DNA of 7,517 nt from Oscillospiraceae bacterium (GTDB lineage: Bacteria > Bacillota > Clostridia > Oscillospirales > Ruminococcaceae): contig CADBXQ010000087.1 of assembly GCA_902798675.1 (NCBI GenBank), forward strand, positions 1 to 7,517. The letters are read 5' to 3'. The notes under the pieces were generated by a model. The model was given only the letters and a program-made list of their open reading frames with translations, had not been told where the DNA came from and did no database searches. Position 1 is the stretch's first letter, and every line of letters starts with the position of its first letter. This document shows positions 4,434 through 7,517 of the stretch, in pieces. The position numbers were made by a program, and so were the translations under genes.

Positions 4434-5126
4434 ATGAACAGAACGCAAAAAATTATGCTTTATAGAATATTTTTATCTGTGGTTTTACTTATTATTGTTG
4501 TGATTTTGCCAATTTCTGGATGGGCCAGGTTTTTTGCTTTTTTGATTCCATATTTGGTCGTTGGGTGGGACGTCATATATAAAACGGTTAAGCATGCGTC
4601 TAAATTAGACATATTTGACGAAAATTCTTTGATGTTTATTGCAACAATTGGCGCTTTTGCACTAAACGAATGCGCTGAAGCTGTTATGGTTGTCTTGCTA
4701 TATCAAATTGGAGAGTTGTTTCAGGATTGCGCTTCGGATTTTTCGCGAAAGTCGATATCTTCGCTTATGGACATCAGGCCGGATTATGCAAATTTAAAGC
4801 GTGAAAATGGCGCGACTGAGAAGGTTTTGCCAAACGAGGTCGGGGTTGGTGATATAATAGTTGTTAAACCGGGCGAAAAAGTTCCTTTGGATGGGGTTAT
4901 AAAAAAGGGTTTTTCATCCGTCGACACTTCGTCAATGACTGGGGAATCCGCGCCAAGGGTTTTGGAGCCGGGAGACGAAATTGTCAGCGGATGCGTGAAT
5001 ATGACGGGGGAAAAAAGTTCGCAAAAATATACACTCCATGCGTTGTTGCTGCTGCCGTGTTGTTGGCAGTTTTTCCAGTCATATTTTTTGGCCAGGATTT
5101 TGAAATTTGGCTTGAGCGCGCGTTGA
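4434..5126 (+). CDS. Zn2+/Cd2+/Pb2+ P-type ATPase, N-terminal fragment of a broken gene
   Basis: First part of a P1B-type heavy-metal efflux ATPase (ZntA/CadA-like). Present are two N-terminal membrane helices, a second pair including NSLMFIATIGAFAL and AEAVMVVLLYQIGELF, and the actuator domain with VKPGEKVPLDGVIKKG and the dephosphorylation motif SMTGES. There is no N-terminal CxxC metal-binding domain. Homology to the family stops after SGCVNMTG (about 5009). The remaining codons to the stop at 5124-5126 are out of frame with the rest of the gene. The pump continues one frame back (-1) in the next entry, with about 36 family residues missing at the junction. The start could also be 4422 (four residues longer). 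As read, the fragment has no phosphorylation site and cannot pump. Confidence 0.75.
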   Translation: MNRTQKIMLYRIFLSVVLLIIVVILPISGWARFFAFLIPYLVVGWDVIYKTVKHASKLDIFDENSLMFIATIGAFALNECAEAVMVVLLYQIGELFQDCASDFSRKSISSLMDIRPDYANLKRENGATEKVLPNEVGVGDIIVVKPGEKVPLDGVIKKGFSSVDTSSMTGESAPRVLEPGDEIVSGCVNMTGEKSSQKYTLHALLLLPCCWQFFQSYFLARILKFGLSAR

Positions 5127-6181
5127 TTTTTCTGGTTATTTCCTGTCCTTGTGCGCTTGTGATTTCAATTCCCATGAGCTGGTTTGGAGGAATCGGTGGA
5201 GCGTCAAGAGCTGGGATATTGGTTAAAGGCGGAAACTATTTGGAAACTCTGTCCAGGGTTAAAACCGTCATTTTCGACAAAACAGGGACCTTAACCAGCG
5301 GAAAATTTAGCGTTATTGACGTCAGTTCAAACGTTATGTCTGGGCCTGAGTTGATTGAAATTGCGGCGCTTGTTGAAAGCCACATACATCATCCCATAGC
5401 CAATTCAATCAAAAGCGAATATGCAAAGACAATAGATGAATCTCGGATTAAAGATGTCAGGCAAATCAGTGGCTTGGGGGCAAAGGCAACGGTTGATGGG
5501 AACAGGGTTTGCATCGGAAATGAGAAATTTATGCGTGATATGGGGGTTGAATTTGACCGCGTGGATTCGGCTGGAACTGTGGTTTATTTGACTTTAAATG
5601 GAAAATATATCGGTAATATAGTTATATCCGACAAAATTAAGGAAGGCGCAAGGTCAACTGTTTGCAAATTGAAAAGAGAGGGCGTCGATCGCGTTGTTAT
5701 GCTGACTGGTGATAGGAAAATTATTGGTGAAAATGTTGCAAAACAGCTTGAGATTGACGGGTGTTATTGTGAACTTTTGCCAAATGAGAAGGTTGAGAAG
5801 CTGGAGCAGTTTTTGAAAAATCGTCGTTTGGGTCAAAGCGTTGTTTTTGTTGGGGATGGCGTTAATGATGCGCCTGTTCTTTCGCTTGCCGACGTTGGGG
5901 TTGCAATGGGAGCAATAGGCTCAGATGCTGCGATGGAAGCTGCGGATATTGTCTTGATGGATGATGACATCGAAAAAATACCGCTAGCGATAAAAATATC
6001 CAAAAAAACGATGAATATTGTTAAGCAAAACATAATTTTCTCGCTGGGTGTTAAATTTGCGATTTTGTTTCTGGGCTCTTTGGGAATAACCAACATGTGG
6101 CTTGCGATCTTTGCGGATGTTGGGGTTTCGATGATTGCCATATTAAACGCTCTCAGGGCGCTGAAAGTGAAAAGCAAGTGA
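4991..6181 (+). CDS. Zn2+/Cd2+/Pb2+ P-type ATPase, C-terminal fragment of the same broken gene
   Basis: Catalytic part of the P1B-type metal pump. Family homology begins at KKFAKIYTP (about 5012). After a helix it shows the metal-binding transmembrane motif SCPCALV, the phosphorylated Asp in DKTGTLTSG, the nucleotide-domain HHPIANS and GLGAKA, then MLTGDR and GDGVNDAPVL. The last helices carry GVKFAILFLG and ADVGVS. The Lys and Asp there are hallmarks of the P1B-2 (Zn/Cd/Pb) subgroup, so zinc-type export is more likely than copper. The ATG at 4991 is only where the frame opens; its first six or so residues are not family-like. No dedicated Shine-Dalgarno is seen, so translation would depend on coupling or frameshifting. 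All catalytic motifs of this part are intact, suggesting recent damage or an assembly error. It ends 2 bp from the convergent purL stop. Confidence 0.8.
   Translation: MREYDGGKKFAKIYTPCVVAAAVLLAVFPVIFFGQDFEIWLERALIFLVISCPCALVISIPMSWFGGIGGASRAGILVKGGNYLETLSRVKTVIFDKTGTLTSGKFSVIDVSSNVMSGPELIEIAALVESHIHHPIANSIKSEYAKTIDESRIKDVRQISGLGAKATVDGNRVCIGNEKFMRDMGVEFDRVDSAGTVVYLTLNGKYIGNIVISDKIKEGARSTVCKLKREGVDRVVMLTGDRKIIGENVAKQLEIDGCYCELLPNEKVEKLEQFLKNRRLGQSVVFVGDGVNDAPVLSLADVGVAMGAIGSDAAMEAADIVLMDDDIEKIPLAIKISKKTMNIVKQNIIFSLGVKFAILFLGSLGITNMWLAIFADVGVSMIAILNALRALKVKSK
5003..5018 (+). other. Deletion/frameshift junction within the metal ATPase
   Basis: At GACGGGGGAAAAAAGT the reading passes from the upstream frame (M-T-G) to the -1 frame (G-K-K-F-A-K-I-Y). 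In related pumps roughly 36-38 residues (the second half of the actuator domain and the linker to helix 5, with a STVSKI-like motif) lie between MTG and KFA; here only one or two remain. A loss of about 107 or 110 bp would explain both the gap and the frame change. Confidence 0.65.
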
Positions 6182-6183
6182 TT

Positions 6184-7517
6184 TCATCTAAAATATTCAA
6201 CTCCAGCCTTAAATATTAGCTGGTCTTCAACGCCGGGTATGTTTTTATATAAATTGGCTCCGACTCGCTCGCTGTGGCCCATTTTGCCGAAAATTCTTCC
6301 GTCCGGCGAGGTCAGGCCTTCAACCGCGAAATACGATCCGTTTGGGTTGTGTGGAAGTTTCATTGTTGCATTTCCCTCCGGATCAACATATTGAGTTGCG
6401 ATTTGGCCGTTTTTGATCAGCTTTTTAATGGTTTCTTTTGGCGCAATAAATCGGCCTTCGCCGTGAGAAATTGGCATTTTAAAGGTTTGGCCTAAAGTCG
6501 TGTGGCTAAGCCATGGAGATTTGTTAGACGCAATTTTTGTTGTTATGATCATGGATTGGTGGCGGCCGATTGTGTTATATGTTAAAGTTGCGGAATTTTT
6601 TGAAGGGTCTGTTATCTCGCCATGTTCGATCAGGCCGAGCTTGATTAGGGCTTGAAATCCGTTGCAAATTCCCAAAATCAGGCCATCACGTTTTTTGATT
6701 AGGTTGTGAATTTCTTCCTTTATTGAAATATTTCTGAAAAATGATGTTATGAATTTTCCAGATCCGTCTGGTTCATCGCCTCCAGAAAAGCCTCCAGGAA
6801 TCATCAATATGTTGGATTTTTTTAATTTTTCAGAAAATTTATCTATAGAATCTGATATACCTGACTCGGTCAAATTATTAATAACAAAAATATCACACAT
6901 TGCGCCATAAATTTCAAACTGTTTTGCAGTGTCATATTCGCAGTTTGTTCCTGGAAAAACCGGGATCAGGACGGTTGGAGTGGCTTTTTTTATTTTTGGC
7001 GAGCGTCTAGGAGTTGCGGTGTCAAATGATATATTTTCGACATTATTTGAATTTGTTTGATTAACTGTTGTTGGATACACCGATTCAAGCGTGAGTTTAT
7101 AGCTGCTTTCAATTTTGTCTAAATTGACGATTGTTTGAGTCCCTTGCCTAATGACATATTCGCGTGTTGTGTGGCCAATGATGTTCAAATCGTCTTCATT
7201 TTTGTATAATTCGACGATAAATCCGCCGTATATTGGGTTAAACAGTGCGTAATTATCTATGTTTTTATCAAATGTGAAGCCTATTTTGTTTCCAAAGCAC
7301 ATCTTTGATATGCCTTCAGCCACGCCTCCAAATCCGATTGCCCATGCAGATCTGACCTTATTTTGGGATATTAAGCTTTGGAGTTTTGAAAAAGTTTCCA
7401 AAATGCTTTTATAGTTTGGCTTTGATTTGCCTTCATACAATGGAAGCAACAACGCGACAGGGCTGTTTTTTGACTTGAATTCGGGGGATATTATTTTTTT
7501 TGCATCCGAAACCATTA
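6184..7517 (-). CDS. purL: Phosphoribosylformylglycinamidine synthase, C-terminal part with glutaminase domain (runs off right edge)
   Basis: Fourth step of purine synthesis: FGAR + glutamine + ATP to FGAM, in the cytoplasm. This is the long single-chain form (about 1,250 residues) in which the PurQ-like glutaminase is fused at the C-terminus; the last 444 codons are visible. Counting from the Met at 7515 (internal, not a start): the end of the synthetase part has AIGFGGVAEGISKMCFGNKIGF (59-80, shown here only by its GGVAEG and KMCFGN blocks in comparison to the family). A linker of about 150-178 follows. The class I glutaminase begins at VLIPVFPGTNCEYDTAKQ (182-199). The nucleophile is Cys284 in LGICNGFQAL and the His-Glu pair is His414/Glu416 in GHSER; PISHGEGRF (348-356) is also conserved. 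The frame is open at the edge. It converges with the metal ATPase, 2 bp between stop codons. All glutaminase residues are present, so a working enzyme is expected. Confidence 0.93.
   Translation of the reverse strand, partial: MVSDAKKIISPEFKSKNSPVALLLPLYEGKSKPNYKSILETFSKLQSLISQNKVRSAWAIGFGGVAEGISKMCFGNKIGFTFDKNIDNYALFNPIYGGFIVELYKNEDDLNIIGHTTREYVIRQGTQTIVNLDKIESSYKLTLESVYPTTVNQTNSNNVENISFDTATPRRSPKIKKATPTVLIPVFPGTNCEYDTAKQFEIYGAMCDIFVINNLTESGISDSIDKFSEKLKKSNILMIPGGFSGGDEPDGSGKFITSFFRNISIKEEIHNLIKKRDGLILGICNGFQALIKLGLIEHGEITDPSKNSATLTYNTIGRHQSMIITTKIASNKSPWLSHTTLGQTFKMPISHGEGRFIAPKETIKKLIKNGQIATQYVDPEGNATMKLPHNPNGSYFAVEGLTSPDGRIFGKMGHSERVGANLYKNIPGVEDQLIFKAGVEYFR

Noticed and set aside
4991..5126. 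Programmed -1 ribosomal frameshift in the ATPase at the G5A6 run
   Set aside because: No proper X-XXY-YYZ heptamer exists in the upstream frame (codons GGG GAA AAA AGT), and a frameshift would not restore the ~36 missing residues. A deletion explains both.

Overview
The window looks like a chromosomal segment of a low-G+C Gram-positive bacterium, most likely a member of the Clostridia. The reasons are the AT-rich sequence, a pyrophosphate-type phosphofructokinase of the clostridial kind, a long single-chain FGAM synthase with a fused glutaminase, Shine-Dalgarno sites with consensus sigma-70-type promoters, and debris of LytTR-type response regulators. This placement is an inference from gene types, not from a search.

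Layout, left to right. On the minus strand, positions 1-209 hold the N-terminal part of a TspO/MBR membrane protein that runs off the left edge. Next is a complete PPi-type 6-phosphofructokinase gene (279-1502) with a perfect consensus promoter. A 460-residue protein gene follows (1683-3065, minus strand). It ends in a HEPN-like domain carrying an R-N-x3-H motif and resembles the ApeA family of single-gene phage-defence proteins. Its promoter is also a perfect consensus and overlaps a short GC-rich inverted repeat. On the plus strand are trmB (3389-4045; tRNA m7G46 methyltransferase) and a Zn/Cd/Pb-type P1B ATPase (about 4434-6181). The ATPase is broken by an internal loss of roughly 36 codons plus a -1 frame change near 5009. 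Tail to tail with it, 2 bp away, is the 3' part of a purL gene (6184-7517, minus strand), which runs off the right edge.

The intergenic DNA is the least ordinary part. The two gaps around trmB each hold a decayed copy of the receiver domain of a LytTR-family response regulator (3181-3306 and 4109-4339). They share a 43-bp core that is 36/43 identical. A third, inverted fragment of the same repeat lies at 1603-1708. It overlaps the last codons and stop of the HEPN gene and ends just upstream of the pfk promoter. The HEPN gene thus sits among relics of regulatory genes between housekeeping genes, which suggests a site where accessory DNA has come and gone.

Most of the genes are independent housekeeping functions (glycolysis, tRNA modification, purine synthesis, metal efflux). 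I see no multi-gene pathway. The only likely co-transcribed pair is pfk-tspO. No rRNA, tRNA, CRISPR array, transposase or strong intrinsic terminator was seen.
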